DNA of 9,951 nucleotides from an uncultured Gammaproteobacteria bacterium (GCA_913049565.1 CAJWZG010000088.1:1-9951), one strand, 5' to 3'. Positions 1-5,880 are shown, numbered from the stretch's first letter. Numbers and translations: made by a program. Notes: generated from the sequence alone by a model not told the origin.

Positions 1-16
1 TTTTCATAGGCGCCAA

Positions 17-68
17 TTATTTCAGGAATTGGGCTAATCCCTTTTTGATTGGAGGGAAGCTGAAATAA
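17..68. repeat. 9-bp inverted repeat upstream of the regulator
   Basis: Positions 17-25 (TTATTTCAG) and 60-68 (CTGAAATAA) are perfect reverse complements, separated by 34 bases. The spacer has smaller complementary segments (GGG at 31-33 with CCC at 39-41, and TCCC with GGGA). It is not followed by a T run on either strand, so it does not look like an intrinsic terminator. It could be an operator, part of an upstream transcript, or chance. Nothing else is recognisable in 1-120. Confidence 0.3.
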
Positions 69-123
69 CTGCGCGATAGTTCTCAGATGTTCGCAATTAT
101 TCTCTGAAACACAGGCTAACGGT

Positions 124-152
124 TTGAATATGCGATAAAGCAGGCATATCGT
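124..152 (+). promoter_or_regulatory. Possible sigma-70 promoter for the response regulator
   Basis: TTGAAT at 124-129 and TATCGT at 147-152 are 17 bases apart, each matching four of six consensus bases. A start about 7 bases after the -10 gives a leader of roughly 20-25 nt. That leader would contain the Shine-Dalgarno AAGGA at 169-173, eight bases before the ATG at 182. Position and spacing are good, but the boxes are only moderate matches. Confidence 0.35.
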
Positions 153-181
153 ATGTCCTTAAGGTAACAAGGACAATATTG

Positions 182-445
182 ATGACGAGTATATTTCTGG
201 CTGATCACCGTCACTTATGTCGAGAGGGTATTGCCCGATTGATCAAATCCATTGATGGTTTCAATATCGCAGGGCAAGCGAGTAAAGCAGAAGCCGCAGT
301 CAATTTTGTTTCGCGAGATACCCCCGACATTTTGCTCCTGGAGATGTCTATGCCAAATATGTCGGGTTTCGAGGTACTTCGGCGCATTCAACGCAGCCAT
401 ATTGGAACCCGTGTTGTACACTTACTAATTGGACAAGCCAGCTAA
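182..445 (+). CDS. Receiver-domain fragment with Glu at the phosphorylation site
   Basis: This 87-residue fragment covers the first three quarters of a CheY-like receiver domain. ATG 182 is preferred over the in-frame TTG at 179 because AAGGA at 169-173 is eight bases upstream and the product then aligns without a gap to UvrY. The family reads V-D-D-H at residues 7-10; here it is A-D-H-R, so one of the two metal-binding acidic residues is lost (D9 to H). The phosphoacceptor is Glu54 in L-L-E-M-S-M-P, where GacA/UvrY has Asp54. The switch Thr and the conserved Lys lie in the next frame (LTN, and K in GYLGKE). As translated it ends within beta-4 and is unlikely to fold alone. The substitutions would prevent normal phosphotransfer; Glu may mimic the active state, which is inference. 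Confidence 0.6.
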   Translation: MTSIFLADHRHLCREGIARLIKSIDGFNIAGQASKAEAAVNFVSRDTPDILLLEMSMPNMSGFEVLRRIQRSHIGTRVVHLLIGQAS

Positions 446-939
446 TGCTGCTACAGGCGATACGGGCGCGTATCGACGGGTACCTTGGTAAAGAAATTAG
501 CCCCGCAGAGTTTGAGCGAGCGCTTCATAAGTTTCGCTTCGGGCGCAGGTATGTCTCTGAAAATATAAGCCGTGATTTAGCTCGCTATGTTTACGGCGAC
601 TTATCGGATAACCCGTTTCAACAACTATCGGTGCGTGAGATACAGGTTATGCTGATGGCTCTTAAGTGTAAATCGCCAACGGTAATGGCTGAGGCCTTAC
701 ACCTCTCAGCGAAGACCGTAAATAGTTATCGGTATCGGGTATTCGAAAAGCTTGACGTAAGAAGTGATGTCGAATTGACAATGCTGGCGGTTCAGCACGA
801 TGTGATTGAATTGGGGAGGCGGCATTTAGATGGGTCTGAAGAGATCACCGTGCAGCTTAGTCGTAAAGGACCTTTGGGGACGGCCGTTCTTGATGCGAAC
901 GCTGAGGTGATAGCCGATGTTGACGCGCAGAAAAGTTGA
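445..939 (+). CDS. LuxR-type helix-turn-helix part of the GacA/UvrY regulator
   Basis: This 164-residue frame holds the end of the receiver (GYLGKE with the conserved Lys at about residue 16) and a well-preserved GerE/LuxR DNA-binding domain at about 58-118. Recognition-helix hallmarks are L-S-x-R-E-I-Q, L-S-A-K-T-V-N-S-Y-R-Y-R and S-D-V-E-L-T, the signature of the GacA/UvrY branch. Residues 125-164 form an acidic, polar tail absent from E. coli UvrY. Its ATG overlaps the receiver stop in TAATG (443-447), so termination-reinitiation could make this DNA-binding part as a separate protein. No Shine-Dalgarno is visible before it. The HTH looks intact even though the receiver motifs are altered, which argues against long-dead DNA. 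It may simply be the second half of a gene with a base-calling error. Confidence 0.7.
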   Translation: MLLQAIRARIDGYLGKEISPAEFERALHKFRFGRRYVSENISRDLARYVYGDLSDNPFQQLSVREIQVMLMALKCKSPTVMAEALHLSAKTVNSYRYRVFEKLDVRSDVELTMLAVQHDVIELGRRHLDGSEEITVQLSRKGPLGTAVLDANAEVIADVDAQKS

Positions 940-975
940 AGCTTATCGCAGGCGAGTCAAGAACCCCTAAATTTG

Positions 976-1007
976 TTGACACGAAACTTTTGACGCTCAG
1001 GTAGTTC
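976..1007 (+). promoter_or_regulatory. Candidate promoter for the uracil-DNA glycosylase
   Basis: A perfect TTGACA occurs at 976-981 in the 98-base gap before the glycosylase gene. The best -10 candidates at the expected distance (around 1000-1007, for example TAGTTC) are poor matches. It may be a promoter for the glycosylase-uvrC-pgsA genes or a chance box. Confidence 0.25.
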
Positions 1008-1037
1008 GGTGCCCATGAATTGGCGCGAGGCTCGAGA

Positions 1038-1685
1038 ATGGTTGATGGACTGCAGGCACTTCGATGGAACGTTGGATCTTGTAGACGCTGCGATCGGCTG
1101 GTTGCTCACCAAAAAGACGTAAAGCGGCAGAATCCGCAGTACTGGTGTGCGCCGGTGCCTAGTTGGGGAGCTACGCGCCCTAGGCTCCTTATCGTGGGTC
1201 TGGCACCCGGCCTGCAGGGTGCAGGACGCACTGGCAAAGGCTTTGTTGGGGACGCCAGCGGAGCTTTTTTGTTTGGGAGTCTGTTTCGTTTTGGCTTCGC
1301 TACTAACAGTGTTTCGGAGCTTGCGAAGTTGCGTGGCGCAGCTATCACTAATATTGTTAAGTGTCTGCCACCCGACAATCGCCCATCAAGTCTCGAAAAA
1401 CGCCAGTGCGAAGAATTCCTTGCTCAAGAAATCGAAGCTTTTTGGCCTCGGCATTCAGTGAAAAACAGAGTGATTCTCTGTTTGGGCAAGGAGGCTTTTG
1501 ACTCAGTGGCCCGGTTATGCGATGCCGCTAACCGAGTGTTCGTCCACGGAACTCGGACTTCGCCTCAAAGAAATTTTCATATCTTCGCGAGTTATCATCC
1601 AAGTCGTCTCAATGTGAATACCAAAAGGCTGACCCGCAAAATGTTCGACGATATTTTTGTCGAAATAAAATCGCTTCTGGATTGA
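1038..1685 (+). CDS. Uracil-DNA glycosylase, family 5-like (UDGb), [4Fe-4S]
   Basis: Removes uracil (and in family 5 often hypoxanthine or other deaminated bases) from DNA, starting base excision repair in the cytoplasm. The 215-aa product carries the family 4/5 layout. C15-x2-C18 at the N-terminus and C109 and C124 further on are the likely iron-sulfur ligands. Motif 1 is G-L-A-P-G at 54-58, followed by G-x-R-T-G-K-x-F-x-G-D-x-S-G, with no Asp/Asn general base of the family 1-4 type. Motif 2 is Y-H-P-S-R-L-N-V at about 186-193. The GLAPG motif and the HPSxxNVNT stretch are typical of family 5 rather than family 4. ATG 1038 is chosen because GAGG at 1027-1030 is seven bases upstream; an in-frame TTG lies at 1020. 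It ends 55 bases before uvrC on the same strand, so the two repair genes may be cotranscribed. Family assignment is firm, the subfamily slightly less so. Confidence 0.92.
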   Translation: MVDGLQALRWNVGSCRRCDRLVAHQKDVKRQNPQYWCAPVPSWGATRPRLLIVGLAPGLQGAGRTGKGFVGDASGAFLFGSLFRFGFATNSVSELAKLRGAAITNIVKCLPPDNRPSSLEKRQCEEFLAQEIEAFWPRHSVKNRVILCLGKEAFDSVARLCDAANRVFVHGTRTSPQRNFHIFASYHPSRLNVNTKRLTRKMFDDIFVEIKSLLD

Positions 1686-1740
1686 TAAGCAGCGAGTTGT
1701 GCTTCTAGCCCCATAACCGTTGCATCGATATAGTGGCGTA

Positions 1741-3561
1741 ATGCCAACCTCCGCCTTCGACGCAGAAAATTTTTTGAGGAATTTGACTCGCAAGCCGGGC
1801 GTTTATCGAATGTTCGATGAACAGGGTAAGGTGCTATATGTGGGTAAAGCCCGTAATCTCAAAAACCGTGTTTCGAGCTATTTTCGGGCTTCCGGTCTAG
1901 CAACGAAAACAATGGCTATGGTGGCAAAGATCCACCATATCGAAACAACGGTTACGAAAAGCGAAACCGAGGCGCTGTTACTCGAACAGAATCTGATTAA
2001 AACAGACAGGCCTCCTTACAATATTTTGCTTCGAGATGATAAGTCCTACCCGTTTGTGCATCTCTCCACCCAAAACACGTTTCCGAGGTTGTCTTTTCAT
2101 AGAGGGCTCAAAAAAGGAGCCGGCAAGTACTTTGGTCCATTTCCTTCGGCGGCAGCGGTACGCGACAGTTTGAACGTGCTTCAAAAACTGTTTTTGATCA
2201 GGCAATGCGACGAAAGTTATTTTAAGAATCGGTCGAGACCCTGTCTGCAGCACCAGATTCACAGATGTAGTGCACCCTGCGTAGGGTTGATACCGCAAGA
2301 GGACTATGCGGAAGACGTGGAGCTTGCCATTTTGTTCCTTCAAGGCAAAAGCATCGACGTACTTGATCAGTTCAAGGCAAAAATGGACGCTGCGGCTGCT
2401 CAATTGGATTACGAAAAGGCCGCCAAGTATCGCGATCAGATTCAGCAGTTACGCAAGCTGCAAGAGCGACAGTATGTTCATGGAGCGGTGGGGGATGTTG
2501 ACGTTTTTGGCTATGCCGAAGAGGCGGGTCAAAACTGTGTTCAAGGTATTTTTGTCCGTGCTGGTCGAGTCTTGGGTCAGCGAACGTACTACAACAAAAA
2601 CGATCTTTCGTTGACTGCGGGAGAATTTTTGCAGGCGTTCATAGCTCAGTATTACTTCGCATCACTGCAGCGTGAGATTCCCAAATCGATCTTGGTAAGT
2701 GACTTGTCTAATGATTACCAGGCACTCTCCGAAGCATTGAACACAAAAGCAGGCCGCGTTGTGCAATTGACTCAAGATGTACGTGGTCAGCGGGCCCGTT
2801 GGCTGTCGCTTGCGAAAGATAACGCCAAGCTCAATTTACGCAGCTATTTGTCGGATAAGAGCCACATGTTGGCTCGCTTTCAAAATCTTCAGGACGCTGT
2901 GGGTCTCGATGAAATGCCGCAGCGGCTAGAGTGTTTTGATATCAGCCACACGATGGGGGAAGCTACAGTTGCATCTTGTGTGGTTTTCAATGCCAGTGGA
3001 CCTGCGAATTCGGAGTACCGTCGTTTCAATATTGAAGGGATCGTTGGAGGTGATGACTATGCAGCCATGGAACAGGCCTTGCGTCGGCGCTATACGCGGC
3101 TGATCAAGGGAGAGGCCCCGATGCCGGATCTACTAATTATCGATGGTGGTCTAGGGCAGGTTAGGCGAGCGTTGATAGTGTTGCGAGATCTGCAGATCGA
3201 ATCGGTGAAAACACTCGGTATTGCGAAAGGCGTAGAGCGAATATCAGGTGAAGAACGCTACTTTTTGGGTGAAACGGAAATTCATATCGATGGTCGGTCA
3301 GAGGCTGGCCACTTACTTCAGCATATACGTGATGAAGCCCATCGATTTGCGATTAACGGACATAGGGCAAGGCGCAGCAAGAAGAGGAATCAAAGCGAGT
3401 TACAAGAAATTGCGGGTGTAGGTCCCAAGCGTCGCAGGCAGTTGTTGATGCACTTTGGCAGTCCTGCAAGTATTCGCGGTGCCAGCGTGGAGGAACTCGC
3501 GAAAGTACCTGGAATAAGTGGCACCATTGCGCACCAGATCTACGATACCCTGCATGAATAG
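1741..3561 (+). CDS. uvrC: Excinuclease ABC subunit C
   Basis: UvrC makes both incisions around a bulky lesion in nucleotide excision repair after UvrA/UvrB recognition. The 606-aa product matches the usual length (610 in E. coli) and has every domain. The GIY-YIG nuclease is at about 16-95 (G-V-Y at 20-22, Y-V-G at 33-35, Arg38, Glu near 77-78). Four cysteines at 156, 168, 176 and 180 correspond to the reported iron-sulfur ligands. The UVR UvrB-binding helix lies near 205-245. The RNase H-like 5' nuclease has C-F-D-I-S-H-T with catalytic Asp400 and I-D-G-G near 467-470. Tandem helix-hairpin-helix motifs occupy 551-606. ATG 1741 is preferred because the product then begins like E. coli UvrC; a TTG at 1720 would add seven residues. 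No strong Shine-Dalgarno is seen. The gene lies between the glycosylase and pgsA, as expected apart from the inserted glycosylase. Confidence 0.97.
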   Translation: MPTSAFDAENFLRNLTRKPGVYRMFDEQGKVLYVGKARNLKNRVSSYFRASGLATKTMAMVAKIHHIETTVTKSETEALLLEQNLIKTDRPPYNILLRDDKSYPFVHLSTQNTFPRLSFHRGLKKGAGKYFGPFPSAAAVRDSLNVLQKLFLIRQCDESYFKNRSRPCLQHQIHRCSAPCVGLIPQEDYAEDVELAILFLQGKSIDVLDQFKAKMDAAAAQLDYEKAAKYRDQIQQLRKLQERQYVHGAVGDVDVFGYAEEAGQNCVQGIFVRAGRVLGQRTYYNKNDLSLTAGEFLQAFIAQYYFASLQREIPKSILVSDLSNDYQALSEALNTKAGRVVQLTQDVRGQRARWLSLAKDNAKLNLRSYLSDKSHMLARFQNLQDAVGLDEMPQRLECFDISHTMGEATVASCVVFNASGPANSEYRRFNIEGIVGGDDYAAMEQALRRRYTRLIKGEAPMPDLLIIDGGLGQVRRALIVLRDLQIESVKTLGIAKGVERISGEERYFLGETEIHIDGRSEAGHLLQHIRDEAHRFAINGHRARRSKKRNQSELQEIAGVGPKRRRQLLMHFGSPASIRGASVEELAKVPGISGTIAHQIYDTLHE

Positions 3562-3580
3562 GGAAAATGCTCGAAAACAC

Positions 3581-3598
3581 GCGGCCCTAGAGAGCCGC
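3581..3598 (+). other. Small hairpin between uvrC and pgsA
   Basis: GCGGC at 3581-3585 and GCCGC at 3594-3598 form a 5-bp stem with an 8-base loop in the 50-base uvrC-pgsA gap, followed by TTATT rather than a clean T run. It is too weak to call a terminator. It may attenuate or protect the transcript, or be chance. Confidence 0.3.
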
Positions 3599-3611
3599 TT
3601 ATTGAAACTAC

Positions 3612-4184
3612 TTGGGTAAGAAATCGTTGAACCTCCCCAATGTCATCACCTTAGCCCGCATTTTTTTGGTGCCGGTCTTTGTTGGTCTCTACATGCTTCA
3701 GCAAGAATGGAGCATTTTAGCTGGTAGCGTTTTGTTTGCGCTCGCGGCGTTGACAGATTGGCTTGATGGTTACTTGGCAAGACGGCTCGATCAAACCACG
3801 CCGTTTGGTGCTTTCCTTGATCCAGTGGCGGATAAGTTGATCGTTGTTTCGGCGCTTATCGTTCTAGTGGCCTATCACCACAATGCATGGTTGACATTGC
3901 CCGCTTTGGTGATTGTTGGCAGAGAAATCGTCATTAGTGCTCTGCGCGAGTGGATGGCAGAGATAAATGACTCAGTAGCCGTTGCAGTAAGCTATCTAGG
4001 TAAGATCAAAACCACGCTGCAGATGATTGCAATCACGTTACTGTTGTCGCAACCCGTTGAAACGGAACACTGGGTGATGAGCGCTGGATACGTTTTGCTT
4101 TATGTCTCAGCAGTTATGACGCTTTGGAGCATGTGGCAATATTTGAGCGCCGCATGGTCTTCGTTGAAACGCGGTTTGAGATAA
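3612..4184 (+). CDS. pgsA: CDP-diacylglycerol-glycerol-3-phosphate 3-phosphatidyltransferase
   Basis: Integral inner-membrane enzyme that joins CDP-diacylglycerol and glycerol 3-phosphate to give phosphatidylglycerol phosphate, the committed step to phosphatidylglycerol and cardiolipin. The product is up to 190 aa, close to E. coli PgsA at 182. The CDP-alcohol phosphotransferase signature D-G-x2-A-R-x8-G-x3-D-x3-D is complete (D52, G53, A56, R57, G66, D70, D74). R-E-I-V-I-S-A-L-R-E-W-M-A-E near 104-117 is also PgsA-specific. About five or six hydrophobic segments are visible. There is no ATG at the front: TTG 3612 and TTG 3627 are both possible. The second is preceded by GGGTAAG and would begin L-N-L-P-N-V, close to the E. 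coli start. The gene follows uvrC by 50 bases on the same strand, as in other gammaproteobacteria. Confidence 0.95.
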   Translation: MGKKSLNLPNVITLARIFLVPVFVGLYMLQQEWSILAGSVLFALAALTDWLDGYLARRLDQTTPFGAFLDPVADKLIVVSALIVLVAYHHNAWLTLPALVIVGREIVISALREWMAEINDSVAVAVSYLGKIKTTLQMIAITLLLSQPVETEHWVMSAGYVLLYVSAVMTLWSMWQYLSAAWSSLKRGLR

Positions 4185-4197
4185 TGTTAGGAAAAAA

Positions 4198-4271
4198 TGG
4201 AGCCTGAGGTCGGAATCGAACCGGCGTTAACGGAGTTGCAGTCCGCTGCATAACCACTCTGCCACCCAGGC
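4198..4271 (-). tRNA. tRNA-Cys (anticodon GCA)
   Basis: Read on the - strand, a 74-nt cloverleaf is complete. The acceptor stem GCCTGGG pairs with CTCAGGC through one G-U. The anticodon arm has loop CTGCAAC with GCA. The T arm carries GGTTCGATTCC, the discriminator is U (typical of tRNA-Cys), and CCA is encoded. A T6 run follows directly after CCA (4192-4197 on the complement) and may serve termination. The gene converges on pgsA with 13 bases between them. In E. coli the glyW-cysT-leuZ tRNAs follow pgsA in the same direction, so the neighbour is conserved but inverted and alone here. Confidence 0.97.
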
Positions 4272-4285
4272 TTCGGGCCCGGGAT

Positions 4286-4315
4286 ATTATCGATGTCGTC
4301 GAATAAAAGCCACAA
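4286..4315 (-). promoter_or_regulatory. Promoter of tRNA-Cys with GC-rich discriminator
   Basis: On the - strand TTGTGG (4315-4310) and GATAAT (4291-4286, five of six) are 18 bases apart, ending 14 bases before the tRNA 5' end. Between the -10 and the tRNA lies ATCCCGGGCCCGAA, a GC-rich discriminator of the type found at growth-rate and stringently controlled tRNA/rRNA promoters. The role is inferred from position and composition. Confidence 0.6.
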
Positions 4316-4391
4316 TAATGCCAATGTCAGATCGCAAATTAGCAAGTGGTACTGAAATTGAGTCCGCCATGCTGGTTGCAAAGGGGAGCTA

Positions 4392-4832
4392 GTGGAAAAA
4401 GAGATCATGCCTATCGGAAATAGAGAAGCCTTCTTTGAGCGTTTCGATGACAATCCATTCCATCGCTATATGGGGTTGACCGTAACTGAAGTTAGCGACG
4501 ACTACGCTCAACTGCGCCTGACCGTGAGCGACACCACGCCCACGGGCATTGGTGGTAGCGTCAACGGAGGGGTGCTTGCCTCAGTGGTTGATATGGCTGC
4601 CGTGGCAGCGGTTTTCAGTAAGTCGATGCCGGGCAGTGAACCTGCAGGGACAGCTGATTTATCGATCACCTATCTACGCCAAGCGCACGGAGCATGGCTT
4701 GACGCAAAGGCTAAGGTGGTGAAACGGGGACGACAACTCAGTACGGTGGCGGTGGAAATTTACAACGATCAAGGGCGTCTTTGCAGTTATGGCAAGGTGC
4801 TCTACGCCATGCGAACAACGTCCAGCACTTAG
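4392..4832 (+). CDS. PaaI-like hotdog-fold thioesterase
   Basis: A 146-aa single hotdog-domain protein of the 4HBT/PaaI type, which hydrolyse acyl- or phenylacetyl-like CoA thioesters in the cytoplasm, usually as tetramers. The central motif is V-N-G-G-V-L-A-S-V-V-D at about 57-67, where most members have H-G-G; Asp67 would be the catalytic acid. The flanking pattern (hydrophobic strand with D-L-S-I-T-Y-L-R near 89-96, then V-K-R-G-R-Q-L near 110-116 and an alternating final strand) is typical. GTG 4392 has GGAG at 4385-4388 close upstream; ATG 4407 is an alternative that loses five residues. It stands alone between tRNA-Cys (divergent) and the YaiI gene (convergent). The substrate cannot be told, and the His-to-Asn change leaves activity uncertain. 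Confidence 0.85.
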   Translation: MEKEIMPIGNREAFFERFDDNPFHRYMGLTVTEVSDDYAQLRLTVSDTTPTGIGGSVNGGVLASVVDMAAVAAVFSKSMPGSEPAGTADLSITYLRQAHGAWLDAKAKVVKRGRQLSTVAVEIYNDQGRLCSYGKVLYAMRTTSST

Positions 4833-4883
4833 GGCTGTTTCCGCATTCGCCGCGAATTCCAATTCTGTACTCAGTAGAAGCAG

Positions 4884-5336
4884 TCAGTTCCTGGCTGCGC
4901 GCGTTAAAATCCTGTCCAATGCGTTAGCGAAGGTTTGAATGTCTTTTTTGTTCATAGCTGCGGGGCCACCAGTGATCAAACCAGTTGATCGAAGCTCCTC
5001 TGAACGATTTCGGCGCTGCAGATAGTCCCTAATATTCTCCTTGGTGTAATGGAGACCTCGCGGATTCAAAGCTTCACCCCCTTTGGCAACCACGTCTGCC
5101 GCTAGTGGTATATCAGCGGTAATTACGAGATCGCCGGGTTCTGTGCGTTCAACAATTGTGTTGTCGGCCTCATCGAATCCTTGTGCAACCTGGATAGATT
5201 GGATGACTTTTGACGGCGGCGTTGGAACGTATTGATTCGCAACCAATATCAGCGGTATTTGTCTGCGTTCCGAGGCTTTAAACAGTACGGCTTTGACAGC
5301 CTTGGGACAGGCATCAGCGTCAACCCAAATGTTCAT
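4884..5336 (-). CDS. yaiI: YaiI/YqxD family protein (UPF0178)
   Basis: A conserved 150-aa protein of the DUF188 family (E. coli YaiI is about 152 aa). The N-terminus M-N-I-W-V-D-A-D-A-C-P is the family hallmark. G-D-L-V-I-T-A-D-I-P-L-A (about 68-79), N-P-R-G and T-G-G-P (about 121-124) are also conserved. The acidic residues in DADACP and ITAD resemble the metal site of PIN/NYN-like nucleases, so a nuclease fold is suspected for the family, but no reaction is established to my knowledge. Its stop is about 50 bases from that of the thioesterase (convergent), and it is divergent from the small membrane protein gene at 5420. Upstream of the ATG a weak AGG is visible about nine bases away. Confidence 0.93.
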   Translation of the reverse strand: MNIWVDADACPKAVKAVLFKASERRQIPLILVANQYVPTPPSKVIQSIQVAQGFDEADNTIVERTEPGDLVITADIPLAADVVAKGGEALNPRGLHYTKENIRDYLQRRNRSEELRSTGLITGGPAAMNKKDIQTFANALDRILTRAARN

Positions 5337-5350
5337 ATAGCATACCTATA
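5336..5350. repeat. Small dyad TATAG-N5-CTATA at the yaiI start
   Basis: TATAG (5336-5340) and CTATA (5346-5350) are perfect reverse complements separated by CATAC. One arm touches the yaiI ATG (5334-5336 on the complement). It could be an operator or a promoter-like AT-rich segment; a 5-bp dyad may also be chance. Confidence 0.2.
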
Positions 5351-5419
5351 GTTTCGCGCTGGGCGCATGGAAAAGGTTAGTCACTCTCCGAAAGCGGGGT
5401 ATACAAGCACGGACGGGGA

Positions 5420-5653
5420 ATGTTGCCAATTGTTTGGATGAATCTTTTGAGTGAGCCTACTTTTCGAAACCTGTTCAAAGATTTGGCGATATTTTTTGGT
5501 TGTGTGGCTGCCTTTGTGGTGGGCTTCCTGGCTCTCAGTTACGTTCTCCAACCGAGTAGCAATCCTTATGGCTTTTGGCTGGGTTTTTTGCTCTATATTT
5601 ACGGTTACTCAAGGATTTTACGCTGGTTGTCGACACGAAAGTTTAGGAACTAG
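5420..5653 (+). CDS. Small two-helix membrane protein, unknown function
   Basis: I do not recognise this 77-aa protein. Two hydrophobic segments (about 22-43 and 49-66) flank a short Q-P-S-S-N-P-Y turn, and the C-terminus is basic (R-x2-R-W-L-S-T-R-K-F-R-N). The positive-inside rule suggests a hairpin with both ends in the cytoplasm. ATG 5420 follows GGACGGGG closely; ATG 5438 would give a 71-aa protein. A TATACA at 5400-5405 may be a -10 box, but its -35 is poor. A second, out-of-frame reading frame overlaps it (5451-5699) and looks like a shadow: it has fewer coherent features and no ribosome site. The hydrophobic pattern and ribosome site support a real gene, with modest confidence. Confidence 0.6.
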   Translation: MLPIVWMNLLSEPTFRNLFKDLAIFFGCVAAFVVGFLALSYVLQPSSNPYGFWLGFLLYIYGYSRILRWLSTRKFRN

Positions 5654-5880
5654 CATGATAACGGCGGAGAAAAAGGGTGCGGCAAAGGGTTTTCACTAGG
5701 GGAGAAAGCCTTGGAGGTGAAGTCGCGCAGAGGGGCAGAGGGGGTAGCACCGAGGCAACGTCCCCAAGGGGGGAAAAGGTGCCCTCGTCTTGGTGAAATT
5801 TCGGTATTGAGTGTTAACAGTCTTGTCCACAGTTCTTGAACAAAAGGCTAGGTTAGTGTGTGCTGCCAGAGCGATTAAAA
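5654..5880. other. G-rich non-coding stretch with foldable segments
   Basis: This gap between the small membrane protein and the deaD stop has no convincing gene. From about 5670 to 5780 the + strand is strongly G-rich, with G runs of three to six. CGAGGCA (5751-5757) can pair with TGCCCTCG (5780-5787, one bulge), enclosing GTCCCC facing GGGGGG around 5760-5772. Together these make a two-tier hairpin. GGA triplets recur (near 5665, 5701, 5712, 5772). It could be an unrecognised RNA or a 3' region; no known riboswitch or RNA family was matched by eye. No clear terminator for deaD is seen. Confidence 0.35.

Larger units (their letters stand above)
182..939 (+). pseudogene. uvrY: GacA/UvrY-type response regulator, split by a -1 frame change
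   Basis: The two + strand reading frames here together make one GacA/UvrY (NarL/FixJ family) regulator. In the family it is phosphorylated by the BarA/GacS kinase and activates the small RNAs that sequester CsrA/RsmA. The receiver frame runs in register to about R-V-V (410-418). The register then continues in the -1 frame as T-L-T-N-W-T-S-Q-L-M-L-L-Q-A. Read with a one-base correction, the distance from the VV pair to the GYL motif is 20 residues, the same as my recollection of E. coli UvrY, so a single missing base near 415-420 explains the break. The repaired product would be about 252 aa against 218 for UvrY, the excess being a C-terminal tail. Position just ahead of uvrC supports orthology. 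A sequencing or assembly error, a real mutation and two coupled genes are all possible. No classical slippery heptamer is seen. Confidence 0.8.

Noticed and set aside
4187..4453. 88-aa - strand reading frame over the tRNA-Cys
   Set aside because: It runs through the tRNA gene and its promoter, so it is a chance frame.
5451..5699. 82-aa + strand frame overlapping the small membrane protein
   Set aside because: It is out of frame with the better candidate at 5420, has no ribosome site, and owes its hydrophobic look to the same T-rich DNA.
5650..5812. Open - strand stretch across the G-rich gap
   Set aside because: It has no good start, its composition (Pro, Leu, Ser) follows from the C-rich strand, and it has no recognisable motif.
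5822..5830. TTGTCCACA resembling a DnaA box, near GTGTTAAC
   Set aside because: It is a single site with one mismatch to the strong box, with no cluster, no AT-rich unwinding region and no origin genes nearby.
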